Shown here: in pieces, positions 50,480-60,590 of the stretch
Position numbering within the stretch: position 1 is the first letter of the stretch
Layout: every line of letters begins with the position of its first letter
Origin: Flavobacterium celericrescens
Lineage (GTDB): Bacteria; Bacteroidota; Bacteroidia; Flavobacteriales; Flavobacteriaceae
Direction of reading: 5' to 3'
DNA length: 64,000 nucleotides
Assembly: GCF_011392075.1 (NCBI RefSeq)
Contig: NZ_JAAJBV010000012.1
Span: 1-64,000, forward strand
Made by a program: the position numbers and the translations under genes
The notes under the pieces: model-generated
Databases searched by the model: none
Told to the model about the DNA's origin: nothing
Seen by the model: only the letters and a program-made list of their open reading frames with translations

Positions 50480-53400
50480 TTATTCAATCACATTTATTTT
50501 ATTTGAAATAGAATGTCCAGAAAATTCTGGAGCATACATACTTTGTATAGTAGCAATACCATCATTAAAACTACCAGAATTGTTAATTCGCACATCATAT
50601 TCTAAAACATAGGTTCCTTTTTTAATTGTGTCAAAGAAGAAATGTGTCGCTACGTCTTTTGTACTCATATAATAATTAAGATTGTATTTTCTTTGATAGT
50701 TAGAAATTACATTTATTGGTTCAAAACAAGATGCTCTTAAATCTTTTAGATGAACAAACTCTAAATCATTTTCAGTTTTTATAATTAAACGAATAGTTAT
50801 TAAATCACCTGTTTTTAAAGTTTCTTTTGTTAAATCTATTAATTCATTTCCATTAGTAGTTTTTATTTTTTTGTATAGATTTTTTGTGACTGAAATTTCA
50901 GCTGCTTTGTCAGATTTTATATTTTCTAAATCTTCAAAATATTGCCAATAAACGCCGCCATAGCCTGGAATTTCAGTTTTGTTTTCTACAGAAATTGCTC
51001 CCATTTCATTTAAAATTTCATCGGATTTCCAGTTTATTTTAATATATCCTGTTTCTGCTTCTTTATCTTTTTCGGAAAGTTTTTTTGTCATTATTTTCTC
51101 ATTTCCGATTTTAAATTTGGTGTTATCTTTAATGCTTGTCCAATCATTACCTTGTAAAAGTAACGCATACACTGCTTCAGTTGTGGCTTTAGTGGTTGCC
51201 CATTGATTAGTTTGTTTGTTTTTCAATAACCAAACTTTCATTTCCTCAACATACTTTTTGTCTTTTTCAATTTCGTTGAAAGCTTCAATCAGTAGTGCTT
51301 GTGTTTCTATTGAAGATTGATACCAATAGTATCCATTACTGTTTTCTAACCAATACATTCCGTTATCTTCATTTCGCGCAGCAGTTTCTTTTAAGTGGTT
51401 AATTATTTTATTCGCAAATGCTGCATCGCCAAAACGATACATAGTAAGAGCCAAAAGGGCTTTTTTGTATATAGAATACTGCAACCAATTTGTTTTAAAT
51501 TCGTTTTTTTGTATAGTTAAAATTGAATCTATTTTTTTAGAAATTGGCATTTTTTCCAAATAAAAACTTCTCGCATACATAAAGTGTAAATTAGAATAGG
51601 CATAATAATTTGTTCGCTCGTCTTTTAAGGAACTTGTTTTGATGAAATTTGCATCTAAATAAGGAATAGCTTTTGTAATGATTGGATCAAATTTTAAACT
51701 ATCTTGTGGAAACATTTTGTTTAAATGACCTAGACCAGCAACAATATGTTGGGTGATATATACATTTTCATCACCACCGTCAAACCATGAAAATCCGCCA
51801 GAAGGTTGTTGCTTGTCTTTTAGTTTTTCTAAAGTTTTTTCTTGCGATTCAGTCATCGAATTTATGTCCATCAAAATCGCTAAGCGCTTATTTTTTAGCT
51901 CATCATTTTCGGCATCTAATAACCAAGGTGTTTCATTTAATACAATCGATTTTAATTCTTCGTTTTTTGTTAATTTTGAAATTGCTTTCGGATTGTCTTT
52001 CCAAGAGTTGAATAATGCAGCAATTTTTGGATTACTATTTATCAATTCAGTTGCTATGAAATTTGCATAATATCTTGAGAATGTTTGTTCTGCACATTCA
52101 TGTTCATATTCCATTAGATAGGGAAGAGCTTGAATAACAAACCATATTGGATTTGAAGTGTATTCTAAAGTCAATTGATGATTTTTCAATGTTTTTAAAT
52201 TATTGTTTTTTAAATTTTCAAAAACATATTCTTTATTAGAATTACCTTTTATCCATATAGGAATGCTTTCTGTAATAAGAATTTTATTACTTAAAACAGG
52301 TAAGATATTTTCTTCACCATCAGAAAAATTACCTGATTTTGCTACTATTTTATATTGTAATCCTTGCAACCCCTCAGGAATAGTAATTTTCCAATTAACA
52401 GCAACGCTTTCTTTAGGTTTACAACTGAAATTTTTTGTGTTTTTCAGGTTCAATGAAATACTATCAATAGGTTTCATTGTAGCAGCATCATAAAGCATTA
52501 ACATGGCAATTCCAGATTTAATTTCATGAGTCATATTTACTACTTTTGCAGCTATATTTATGGTGTCTTTTTCTCTAACAAAGCGTGGCATATTAGTTTG
52601 AATCATTACATCTTTTTGTGAAATAACACTTGATTCAAAATAGCCGTTTTCACCTTTTTTATTGTGGGCATATAAGCGTAATTTCCACTGTGTTAACGAT
52701 TCCGGTGTTGTAAAATTAAAAGAAACTTTTCCGTTAATATCTGTTTTTAAGTTTGGATAAAAGAAAGCAGTTTCATTAAAATTTGTTCTTGTTTTTACTT
52801 GTGACAGTTCTTTTAAAGCATTTTTAGTGGTAATTACTAAAACTCCATTTGCTCCTTGACTTCCATAGAGAGCTGTGCCTTGAGGTCCTTTTAAAACTTG
52901 CACTTCTAGAATAATATCTGGTGAGATGCTCAGTAAAGTGTCTGCGGAAGAAATAATCCCATCAATGACTAATAATATTTCGTTGTTGTCTGAAGAAGAT
53001 TTATTGCCTCTTAATATTATAGAAGTTGAAGCGTTATTTGAGTTTTTTGTGTTAATTTGTAAACCTGAAATTTTTCCTTCTAATTCTTGTGTTAAACTTT
53101 TCTTTGTGTTTTGATTTATATCATATCGTTCAACTTTTTGTGTTGCATAAGCTATTTTTTTAGTTTCTCGAGGAATCCCATATGCTGTAATTACCACCTC
53201 TTTTAATTCAGATTTTAGTGTGATTGTGTAGTTTTTATTAGAGCCAATTAATATTTTTTCTTTACTATCTAAAAATGAGATTTCTAAAATTTCTCCTGGA
53301 GCTGCTTCAATTTCAAATTCACCATCAAAGTTTGTGTTAGTAGTTCTATTGGTTCCTTTTACTTTGACAATTGCACCAACAACAGGACCTAATTCATCGG

Positions 53401-56400
53401 AAACAATACCTGCAATATTTTTTGCGTTTTTAGGAGCTTTGATTTTAGACTCGATACTGAATAAATATTCTTCATTTACATAAGTGTTTTTCGGATTATT
53501 AAAATTAAATCCAAACCAATTTAAATTGGTCTTTTTATAATAATATGCAGAATATAGTTTAACAGCATCATTTAAGTTATAAAAATATTTTTCAGTTAAA
53601 CTATGAGAATTGAGATTAGGATAATCCGGTGTATTAGTATGATTATAGAAATAAATATTTTCCCAATTTTTTTCCATAAATTGATCCAATGAGCTATCAT
53701 ACATACTTGCCAGAATTTCAGACTGAAGTTTTTGATCTAGTATTTTGAATGACCAAGTTTCTTCGCTTCCAGGTTCAATTTTATTCCGCATACTCTCAAC
53801 GTCTATTTTTAAAGAAGTTTCTGTATCGTTTTTTTGAATAGAATATGTTTTATAATAACTAATGTTTTCCCAAATTGTTGAGAAATGAAAATTTAAATTG
53901 TTTTTGTAATCTGATTTTTTTAAAAACTTAAATGTTCCTTTTCCATTTTCTAATTGAATAACTTGTTCTTTTTCAACAGTGTCTTTATCTTCATAAAATC
54001 GCGATGATATCCATAAATCAGGAATTACGGATTGAATTTCTATTTCAATTTGATTTGTGTTTGGTTTGGAAACATCTTTATAGGTGAAAAGTTCATTTTT
54101 AGAAAAAGTTGGTTTTTTTGAAACCACCATAAAGTGTTTGCGTTCTGTAATCAGATTGTTTTTAAAATCATAAGCTTCTATAACGATAGAATAATTTCCA
54201 ATGGCAGCATTTTTTAAAAAAGCTAATGAAATTTCTTTTCCATTTTTTGTATCAAATGGAATAGTATTGATTAATGTTTCTTTGTTTTTATTATCAGATT
54301 GATCATAAGGTTCATTAGGGAAAAGTACTTCAAATTCGTTTCGAGATATTGTTTGAATTTCTGGAAATTGTAAAAGTCTTTGCTTTAAAAATTTTTTGCT
54401 TTGGTTTTCATATATTTTTATTTTGCCCTTTGCATCGATTGGATAGTTATTTAGAGTTGTACTATTTATGGTTAACTTGTTTGTGTCTTCTATGAATAAA
54501 TTATTGTTTAGTAGAATATTTAAAGCCAGCATTTCTTTACCAACTTTTACTACTTGGGATGCACTTCTTGTTTCTCCATTGCTGTCAATAACATTTACAT
54601 TTATTGTATAGTTTAATGAATTGATACTGTCGTTTTTTATGTTTTCAAATGTTGCAGGAAACTCAATTGTAAAATTCCCATTTTCATCTGTAGATGTTTC
54701 GGTATTTATAAAGTTTGTTTCTTGAGGGAAATATTGCCCATAAACAGAAATGCTTCTCGAAATACTATAAGCAACTTTAGCATTAGTTAAGTTGTTTCCT
54801 GCTAAGGCTTTTGCATTTCCTTTAATTTTAATACTATCACCAATAGTATAATTTTCTTTTATTGTGTCAAATTTCACTTCAAATGTTGGGCGTTTATATT
54901 CTTCGACTTGAAATGAAAATTCTTCATATTGATTAAAATCTACATTATCCCAAAACTCATGTTCGTCTTCTTTTTCGTTATAATATTTTGTATCAACCGC
55001 ATAATGTTCGGCTTCTTCAATTTCAAAATTAAATTCTCCTGTCAACACGTTTTTAGGGATATCAAATTCGCCTGAAAAAGAGCCAAATTCGTTGGTTTGT
55101 ATATCAAATTCTTTTAAAATAGTATTATTAACATCTGAAATAGAAACATGAACACTCACATAAGGAACCACGCTTTTTATATTATCTATGTTTTGGATTA
55201 ATATGCCTTTATAGTACAATTTTTGCCCTGGGCGATAAATTGCTCTATCAAAATAGATCATCGCTTTTGCCTCAAAATGTTCATATTTATCATATTTAAC
55301 TTGACTATTATTGTCGTAAATGAAATTTCTGTTGTATGTTTTTTTAAGGGTATCGTTGTCCTTGAAAATTAAAATACTTTGGTCATATTTTCTTTCATTA
55401 TCATACTTTTTTAACTTGAAATTTGCTTTCCCTTGTTCGTTTGTAGCTATTGTTTCTTCTTCATTTCTAAAAAACACTGTTTCAATTGGTTTCCCTGTTT
55501 TTCTATCCAAAACAGAAAAAGAATCTTTTGTAAATAGATTATCTTCTACAACGAAAAAATTAGTCACTTCAATTCTATCATAGGTAAAAAAAGTTTTTGA
55601 ATTAAACGAATCTGTTGTAGTTTCTAAAACAACCAAATAATTTCCGACATCCATTTTTTCTAATAAAATTTCTGTTGAATATTGAAAATAGTCACCTTTT
55701 GATGGAAGTTTTCTGATGTAACTTTTTATTGGGATATGTTTATTTTTAAAATCTAAAACTAATGAGTCTGTGTTAAAAGTTTTATTATTTCTATAATAAT
55801 TATTGTTGTTAAACCAATCATTGTTTTTTACAGGCAAAAGATAGTAGCTTATTTTTATTGAATCTATGTTTTTAAAATTAACTAATGCCCTGCTGTTTTG
55901 ATTTGGGTATATGGTTTTTTCAAACTCAATACTTAACCATTTACTTTCTATATCAAATTTTATTTTTTCTGCGTCCGCTAATGCATTAATATTTACTTTT
56001 GATTGAAAAATGGTATCAATTAATGCAAGTGCTTTATAGTGCATATTTATTTTAGAATCTTTAGATGCTTGTGAAGTATAAAATTTAGCTCTGTCAATTC
56101 TTAATTGTTGCTTTAGTAATATGTCAGAAGTGTTCTTTTCTAAAAAAGAAATGTGTTTTTGAAAAACAGAATCATTCTGAAAAATAGAATGAGCAAATTT
56201 TAATCGTTCATAATAAGCAATGTCAATTTTATTATTATTTGTTGATAGATAATGTTGTTCATTTTTTTGTAAAATCTGCAATAGTTTTTTGAGGTTTTCA
56301 TCTTCTAAATGAGTTGTTTTATAGTTGATAAATTTTTTTGAATCAACATAAAGGTTCTCAAATAAATCATTGTTTTTATTATTTGATTTAATATCCCGAG

Positions 56401-57004
56401 TGTTTATTTTTACTTTGTAATGCAAAACGGTTTTTTCAGCTAAAAAATCATATAAGCTGTAGTTTTTTTGATCAATATTTGGAGCAATTTCAAAAACTTC
56501 TTTAAAGGAGTCAATAGTTATTAAGCGTAATTTTTTTTCATTTTCAATACAATTTGAAAATGCATTTTCAATTTCTTTTTCAAAATTAGCGCTGGTCCAT
56601 GTTAAGAAATCATTGTTTTTTTGCTCAGCTAGTGTTGTTCTTTGCTTTATTTGATATGAGAAAGCATTATAGTAATCTTGCAAAATATTTCCATAGATGT
56701 AATATAATAATGCCTTCGAAGCTGGATTGGCTTCATTTATTTCTTTTCTTAAGTTTTGAATAATAGTTGTTTGTGCTTTTTCGTCAAAAACTTGCTCAAA
56801 TTTGGACAAGTAAAAAAAACATTTTACAATTTGAACTTCATTTTTTTTTCGTTTGGCAATTTTGTAAATTTCTTGCACTTTTTTTTGAGCAGATGCAACT
56901 TTTCCATCCAATTCATATTTATAAACTTCTTTCCAATGATTGTCATTTTGACAATATAAATTTACGGAAAGCACCAAAAAAAATAAAAATAATAAGTTAC
57001 GCAT
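50480..57004 (-). CDS. Alpha-2-macroglobulin family protein with inserted CarboxypepD_reg and SusC-like plug domains
   Basis: 2174 aa with a signal peptide (MRNLLFLFFLVLSVNLYCQ). Long N-terminal region (about 20-560), MG domains including the bait-side MG2 (YFDRAIYRPGQKLYYKGILI near 590-610), then a carboxypeptidase-regulatory-like domain (about 1193-1270, GIVSDELGPVVGAIVKVKGT). A TonB-receptor plug of the SusC type follows (about 1270-1395: RGNKSSSDNNEILLVIDGII, GTALYGSQGANGVLVITTKN). The A2M core comes after it, with the thioester motif CAEQ (Cys1637). No beta-barrel follows the plug. A2M proteins trap proteases in the periplasm or at the surface; the plug suggests interaction with outer-membrane partners. 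Monocistronic. Confidence 0.88.
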   Translation of the reverse strand: MRNLLFLFFLVLSVNLYCQNDNHWKEVYKYELDGKVASAQKKVQEIYKIAKRKKNEVQIVKCFFYLSKFEQVFDEKAQTTIIQNLRKEINEANPASKALLYYIYGNILQDYYNAFSYQIKQRTTLAEQKNNDFLTWTSANFEKEIENAFSNCIENEKKLRLITIDSFKEVFEIAPNIDQKNYSLYDFLAEKTVLHYKVKINTRDIKSNNKNNDLFENLYVDSKKFINYKTTHLEDENLKKLLQILQKNEQHYLSTNNNKIDIAYYERLKFAHSIFQNDSVFQKHISFLEKNTSDILLKQQLRIDRAKFYTSQASKDSKINMHYKALALIDTIFQSKVNINALADAEKIKFDIESKWLSIEFEKTIYPNQNSRALVNFKNIDSIKISYYLLPVKNNDWFNNNNYYRNNKTFNTDSLVLDFKNKHIPIKSYIRKLPSKGDYFQYSTEILLEKMDVGNYLVVLETTTDSFNSKTFFTYDRIEVTNFFVVEDNLFTKDSFSVLDRKTGKPIETVFFRNEEETIATNEQGKANFKLKKYDNERKYDQSILIFKDNDTLKKTYNRNFIYDNNSQVKYDKYEHFEAKAMIYFDRAIYRPGQKLYYKGILIQNIDNIKSVVPYVSVHVSISDVNNTILKEFDIQTNEFGSFSGEFDIPKNVLTGEFNFEIEEAEHYAVDTKYYNEKEDEHEFWDNVDFNQYEEFSFQVEEYKRPTFEVKFDTIKENYTIGDSIKIKGNAKALAGNNLTNAKVAYSISRSISVYGQYFPQETNFINTETSTDENGNFTIEFPATFENIKNDSINSLNYTINVNVIDSNGETRSASQVVKVGKEMLALNILLNNNLFIEDTNKLTINSTTLNNYPIDAKGKIKIYENQSKKFLKQRLLQFPEIQTISRNEFEVLFPNEPYDQSDNKNKETLINTIPFDTKNGKEISLAFLKNAAIGNYSIVIEAYDFKNNLITERKHFMVVSKKPTFSKNELFTYKDVSKPNTNQIEIEIQSVIPDLWISSRFYEDKDTVEKEQVIQLENGKGTFKFLKKSDYKNNLNFHFSTIWENISYYKTYSIQKNDTETSLKIDVESMRNKIEPGSEETWSFKILDQKLQSEILASMYDSSLDQFMEKNWENIYFYNHTNTPDYPNLNSHSLTEKYFYNLNDAVKLYSAYYYKKTNLNWFGFNFNNPKNTYVNEEYLFSIESKIKAPKNAKNIAGIVSDELGPVVGAIVKVKGTNRTTNTNFDGEFEIEAAPGEILEISFLDSKEKILIGSNKNYTITLKSELKEVVITAYGIPRETKKIAYATQKVERYDINQNTKKSLTQELEGKISGLQINTKNSNNASTSIILRGNKSSSDNNEILLVIDGIISSADTLLSISPDIILEVQVLKGPQGTALYGSQGANGVLVITTKNALKELSQVKTRTNFNETAFFYPNLKTDINGKVSFNFTTPESLTQWKLRLYAHNKKGENGYFESSVISQKDVMIQTNMPRFVREKDTINIAAKVVNMTHEIKSGIAMLMLYDAATMKPIDSISLNLKNTKNFSCKPKESVAVNWKITIPEGLQGLQYKIVAKSGNFSDGEENILPVLSNKILITESIPIWIKGNSNKEYVFENLKNNNLKTLKNHQLTLEYTSNPIWFVIQALPYLMEYEHECAEQTFSRYYANFIATELINSNPKIAALFNSWKDNPKAISKLTKNEELKSIVLNETPWLLDAENDELKNKRLAILMDINSMTESQEKTLEKLKDKQQPSGGFSWFDGGDENVYITQHIVAGLGHLNKMFPQDSLKFDPIITKAIPYLDANFIKTSSLKDERTNYYAYSNLHFMYARSFYLEKMPISKKIDSILTIQKNEFKTNWLQYSIYKKALLALTMYRFGDAAFANKIINHLKETAARNEDNGMYWLENSNGYYWYQSSIETQALLIEAFNEIEKDKKYVEEMKVWLLKNKQTNQWATTKATTEAVYALLLQGNDWTSIKDNTKFKIGNEKIMTKKLSEKDKEAETGYIKINWKSDEILNEMGAISVENKTEIPGYGGVYWQYFEDLENIKSDKAAEISVTKNLYKKIKTTNGNELIDLTKETLKTGDLITIRLIIKTENDLEFVHLKDLRASCFEPINVISNYQRKYNLNYYMSTKDVATHFFFDTIKKGTYVLEYDVRINNSGSFNDGIATIQSMYAPEFSGHSISNKINVIE

Positions 57005-57116
57005 AATCGTCTGTTTCTGTATATAGAGTGTAAAAAATTTAAAAAGGTTGGGAAATGTATGAAATTAAATTATTTGTAAGTAAAGTTAACTAAAATCAAT
57101 TCACTATTTTTGAGCA

Positions 57117-57803
57117 ATGAAAAATATGCAGTTGTTTTTTTTATTTTTTTCACTAATTGCCTTTTCTCAATCTGATTTTGAGAAAGGGGAGAAGTTATTT
57201 GCGCAAAAAAAATACAATGAAGCAAAGCAATCATTTCAAGATTATTTAAAATCACACCCAAATCACACCAAAACTATTGAGTATCTTGGTGATATTGCTG
57301 GGCATCAAAAAAAATGGGATGAAGCTATCGATAATTATAAAAAGCTTAAAACAAGTTTTCCTAAAGCGGCTAATTATTGGTACAAATATGGTGGTGCACT
57401 TGGAATGAAAGCTAAAGAATCTAACAAATTCAAAGCTTTAGGAATGATTGATGAAGTAGAAGAATCATTTTTAACCGCTGCGAAATTAGATAGTAAACAT
57501 ATAGAAACACGTTGGGCGCTTGTGATGTTATATATTGAACTGCCCGCTATTATTGGAGGAAGCGAGAAAAAATCTCAAAAATATGCCGATGAATTAATGG
57601 CACTTTCAAAAGTTGATGGTTATTTAGCAAAAGGTTATATTGATGTGTATTTTAAGCGTTATACAAAAGCAGAAATAAATTATAAAAAAGCACACGAAAT
57701 TGGTAATTCAAAAACTACTTTCGAAAAATTATATGACTTATATTTGAACAAGCTAAAAGACAAAGCAAAAGCTAATAAATTAAAAGAACAATTTGAAAAA
57801 TAG
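57117..57803 (+). CDS. Exported TPR-repeat protein
   Basis: 228 aa with a signal peptide (MKNMQLFFLFFSLIAFS, cleavage near SQS). About four tetratricopeptide repeats follow: SDFEKGEKLFAQKKYNEAKQ, TIEYLGDIAGHQKKWDEAID, YLAKGYIDVYFKRYTKAEIN and the last to the C-terminus. An interrupting segment (AAKLDSKHIETRWALVMLYI) shows some TPR character. Likely a periplasmic scaffold; partner unknown. It diverges from the A2M gene and precedes the mpl-type gene after a palindromic spacer. Confidence 0.82.
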   Translation: MKNMQLFFLFFSLIAFSQSDFEKGEKLFAQKKYNEAKQSFQDYLKSHPNHTKTIEYLGDIAGHQKKWDEAIDNYKKLKTSFPKAANYWYKYGGALGMKAKESNKFKALGMIDEVEESFLTAAKLDSKHIETRWALVMLYIELPAIIGGSEKKSQKYADELMALSKVDGYLAKGYIDVYFKRYTKAEINYKKAHEIGNSKTTFEKLYDLYLNKLKDKAKANKLKEQFEK

Positions 57804-57874
57804 GTTAAAAGGGTATAGGTTTAATAGTTTAAAAGGCAATGTGTCCAAACTCTTAAACTCATATACCTTTTTAA
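57804..57874. repeat. Palindromic intergenic repeat before mpl
   Basis: GTTAAAAGGGTATAGGTTTA on the left pairs with TATACCTTTTTAAC on the right (57861-57874) plus AGTTT/AAACT blocks. It begins right after the TPR stop codon. Resembles multi-copy Flavobacterium spacer elements; may act as a weak terminator. Confidence 0.6.
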
Positions 57875-57890
57875 CTCATAAACTATAAAA

Positions 57891-59246
57891 ATGAGAACAC
57901 ATTTCATAGCCATCGGCGGAGCAGCCATGCACAATTTAGCATTAGCCTTACACAACAAAGGATATTACGTAACGGGTAGTGATGACGCTATTTTCGAGCC
58001 TTCAAAATCTCGTTTGGAGAAAAAAGGATTGTTGCCAGCACAAGAAGGTTGGTTTCCCGAAAAAATCACAACGGATATTGAAGCGATTATATTAGGAATG
58101 CACGCCAAAGCGGATAATCCAGAATTGTTGAAGGCGCAAGAATTAGGGTTGAAAATATATTCGTATCCCGAATTTTTATACGAACAATCGAAAAATAAAA
58201 CCCGAGTAGTTATTGGTGGATCGCACGGTAAAACGACGATAACTTCGATGATTTTACACGTAATGCATTATCACAATATCGAAGTGGATTATATGGTGGG
58301 AGCTCAATTGGAAGGTTTTGATACGATGGTACATTTAACCGAAAATAATGATTTTATCGTGTTGGAAGGTGATGAATATTTAACTTCTCCAATCGATTTG
58401 CGACCAAAATTCCATTTGTACCAACCGAATATTGCATTATTGTCTGGAATTGCTTGGGATCATATCAATGTGTTTCCAACGTTTGATAATTATGTAGAAC
58501 AATTTAGAATTTTCGCTAACCAAATCACGCGTGGTGGAATTTTAGTTTACAACGAAGAAGACGAAGCTGTAAAAGCAGTAGCTGAAGGAACCGAAAATCC
58601 AATCCGAAAAATTGCCTACCAAACGCCAAGTTACTCTGTAGAAAATGGAACGACTTTATTAGATACGCCAGAAGGTTCAATGCCAATTGAAGTTTTCGGG
58701 GCGCATAATCTTAGCAACTTAGCCGGCGCCAAATGGATTTGCCAATGCATGGGCGTAGACGAAGCTGAATTTTACGAAGCTATTGCCAGTTTCAAAGGTG
58801 CATCCAAACGATTAGAAAAAATTGCCGAAAGTGCGAACAAAGTTGCGTATAAAGATTTTGCACATTCGCCAAGTAAAGTTTCAGCGACTACAAAAGCGGT
58901 GAAAGCACAATATCCTGATAGAAAAGTAGTAGCTTGTTTAGAATTGCATACGTACAGCAGTTTAAATGCCGAGTTTTTAAAAGAATACCAAGGCGCTTTA
59001 GATGCAGCCGATGTAGCAGTCGTTTTCTATTCACCCGATGCTGTAAAAATCAAACGTTTGGAAGAAGTAACCTACGACCAAATTGCACAATCGTTCCAAA
59101 GAGAAGATTTAATTATTTATACCAATCCAGTCGAATTCAAAGACTTTTTATTCAGCCAAAATTTAGAAAATTCCGCTTTACTCTTAATGAGTTCAGGAAA
59201 TTATGGTGGGTTGAATTTTGATGAGGTGAAAGGGTTGATAGGATAA
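57891..59246 (+). CDS. mpl: UDP-N-acetylmuramate:L-Ala-gamma-D-Glu-meso-Dap ligase (Mpl-type Mur ligase)
   Basis: 451 aa. MurC-like N-terminal nucleotide fold (HFIAIGGAAMHNLALALHNK, residues 4-23), ATP P-loop VVIGGSHGKTTITSMILHV and central-domain LEGDEYLTSPIDLRPKFHLY with AWDHINVFPTFDNY. These match Mpl rather than MurC (GGAAMHN instead of GGIGMSG). The enzyme reuses murein tripeptide by attaching it to UDP-MurNAc. With AnmK (2148-3209) it completes two arms of recycling. Distinction from MurC is good but not absolute. Confidence 0.87.
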   Translation: MRTHFIAIGGAAMHNLALALHNKGYYVTGSDDAIFEPSKSRLEKKGLLPAQEGWFPEKITTDIEAIILGMHAKADNPELLKAQELGLKIYSYPEFLYEQSKNKTRVVIGGSHGKTTITSMILHVMHYHNIEVDYMVGAQLEGFDTMVHLTENNDFIVLEGDEYLTSPIDLRPKFHLYQPNIALLSGIAWDHINVFPTFDNYVEQFRIFANQITRGGILVYNEEDEAVKAVAEGTENPIRKIAYQTPSYSVENGTTLLDTPEGSMPIEVFGAHNLSNLAGAKWICQCMGVDEAEFYEAIASFKGASKRLEKIAESANKVAYKDFAHSPSKVSATTKAVKAQYPDRKVVACLELHTYSSLNAEFLKEYQGALDAADVAVVFYSPDAVKIKRLEEVTYDQIAQSFQREDLIIYTNPVEFKDFLFSQNLENSALLLMSSGNYGGLNFDEVKGLIG

Positions 59247-59303
59247 TATTACACCAAAGTTTGTCACTCCGGAGGAGTCTCTTTTAAATCAAAATTCAGA
59301 ATA

Positions 59304-59681
59304 ATGGAAAAAGAATCTAAAATACCTAATGCATTTGTATGGTTTTCTAAATTAAAATTAAACAAATTTATTCCGTGGCATTTTGATACTGAAATTGATT
59401 TTAATTCTTCAATTAATAAACAGTTTAAAGTTGAGTGTAGAAATAGAGAAGTTTTAACTTTTGGTCATAGACAAGATTGTGATACTTTTGCTGGTTTTGA
59501 AGTTATAAACGAAAGGATTATGGAAAATGTCTTGGTTTTTCATCCTTCTTTCAAAAGTAATATTGATGGCTGGAATATTGTTGAAATTGAATATGAAAAT
59601 TTTTTCGAGTTCATAAAAAATAGTGTTTTGGAAGATATGAAGGAGTGGATTGAGAATGATGATATAAATGATTATTTGTAA
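59304..59681 (+). CDS. Hypothetical protein
   Basis: 125 aa, not recognised. No signal peptide or membrane helix; rich in Asn, Glu and Phe, with an acidic C-terminus (EDMKEWIENDDINDYL). The segment FGHRQDCDTFAGFEVINERI precedes NVLVFHPSFKSNIDGW, reminiscent in composition of SMI1/KNR4-like immunity proteins, but no motif secures this. A short hairpin ACTCC/GGAGT (about 59265-59277) stands before the ATG. It converges with the DUF1287 gene, 5 bp apart. Confidence 0.65.
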   Translation: MEKESKIPNAFVWFSKLKLNKFIPWHFDTEIDFNSSINKQFKVECRNREVLTFGHRQDCDTFAGFEVINERIMENVLVFHPSFKSNIDGWNIVEIEYENFFEFIKNSVLEDMKEWIENDDINDYL

Positions 59682-59686
59682 ATTAA

Positions 59687-60328
59687 TTAATTCCCATACC
59701 TAAAATGCCCCACAATTTTCCAACTCAACAAACAATCTTCTAAAACTTGTCCGCTTCCTACGTTGTGCACAATCATTGGGTTTCCATTACTGGATTTTAC
59801 GTGAGTCACAATTCCAATATGTGGTAATTTATTACCAATCATCCAAGTGACTAAATCACCTGTTTTGTAATCTTTAGGGTTTTGTGTAATCGGTAAAGTT
59901 TTTCCTTTTCGGGAAAAGAAAACTTCTAAATTCGGAACTCTTCTGTGGTCGATGTTTTTATCCGTAGTCTTTAAACCCCATTTTTTTAAATTGGGATATA
60001 AAGAAAAGTTAGCTTTCATATCTTCATGCACTTCCTTTTGCAAATCAATTCCTAATTTTCGATAGGCACGAATCACCACATCTGTACAAACGCCCGTTTT
60101 TGCAGGAACATCACCATTTGGATATTTTATCCCAACATAATCCGGCGTGTAAACTACTTCAGGATCAATTATCGAAATCGCGGCATTGGATAGTTTTTGG
60201 TAGAAATCATTTGGGTTTTCAATGAGTTGATTTGTAGGTTTTGATTCTGTTATTTTTTCAGCAATAGTTTCAGATTTCTTACATCCAAAAGAAAAACAGA
60301 TTAAAAGTAAAGGAATAAATAGTTTCAT
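59687..60328 (-). CDS. DUF1287 family lipoprotein, putative cysteine peptidase-like
   Basis: 213 aa with a lipobox ending SFGC (Cys16). The DUF1287 domain (about 45-213) has YPNGDVPAKTGVCTDVVIRA, YPNLKKWGLKTTDKNIDHRR and GDLVTWMIGNKLPHIGIVTH. The Cys in GVCTD and His in PHIGIV are placed like an NlpC/P60-type Cys-His pair, so a cell-wall hydrolase or amidase is plausible. Outer-membrane or periplasmic lipoprotein. Function experimentally unknown to me. Confidence 0.87.
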   Translation of the reverse strand: MKLFIPLLLICFSFGCKKSETIAEKITESKPTNQLIENPNDFYQKLSNAAISIIDPEVVYTPDYVGIKYPNGDVPAKTGVCTDVVIRAYRKLGIDLQKEVHEDMKANFSLYPNLKKWGLKTTDKNIDHRRVPNLEVFFSRKGKTLPITQNPKDYKTGDLVTWMIGNKLPHIGIVTHVKSSNGNPMIVHNVGSGQVLEDCLLSWKIVGHFRYGN

Positions 60329-60390
60329 GGTTTGTTATTTGTTGTAGATTGAAACGCAATTTTTAAGCCATTTATTTTGAAGGTTTTTTT

Positions 60391-60517
60391 AAAACCATAT
60401 AGAAACATAGAAAAATAAGAATTTCATAGTCAATAAATTGATTCATTCATTTAGCTTCTCTGTAACCTAACTAAAATGCCTTATTAAATAAAAAACAAAC
60501 CTATGTTTCTATGTGGT
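60391..60517. repeat. Palindromic dispersed repeat upstream of radC
   Basis: AAAACCATATAGAAACATAG (60391-60410) pairs with CTATGTTTCTATGTGGT (60501-60517), further helped by AAATAAG/CTTATT blocks. The right arm is identical over 21 nt to 23202-23222 in the island, and a related ACACATAGTCACATAGA lies at 61287-61303. These make up most of the gap 60329-60590, which has no gene. Confidence 0.65.
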
Positions 60518-60590
60518 AAAAGTTTAGATTTTTTTCATTTTTTAGATTTTTTAATTAGCTTTGTTCTTATAAACGCCAAAATAAAATTTT

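Noticed and set aside
51753..52493. Several open frames antisense to the alpha-2-macroglobulin gene
   Set aside because: Shadow frames of a well-supported 2174-codon gene with no domain content or upstream signals.
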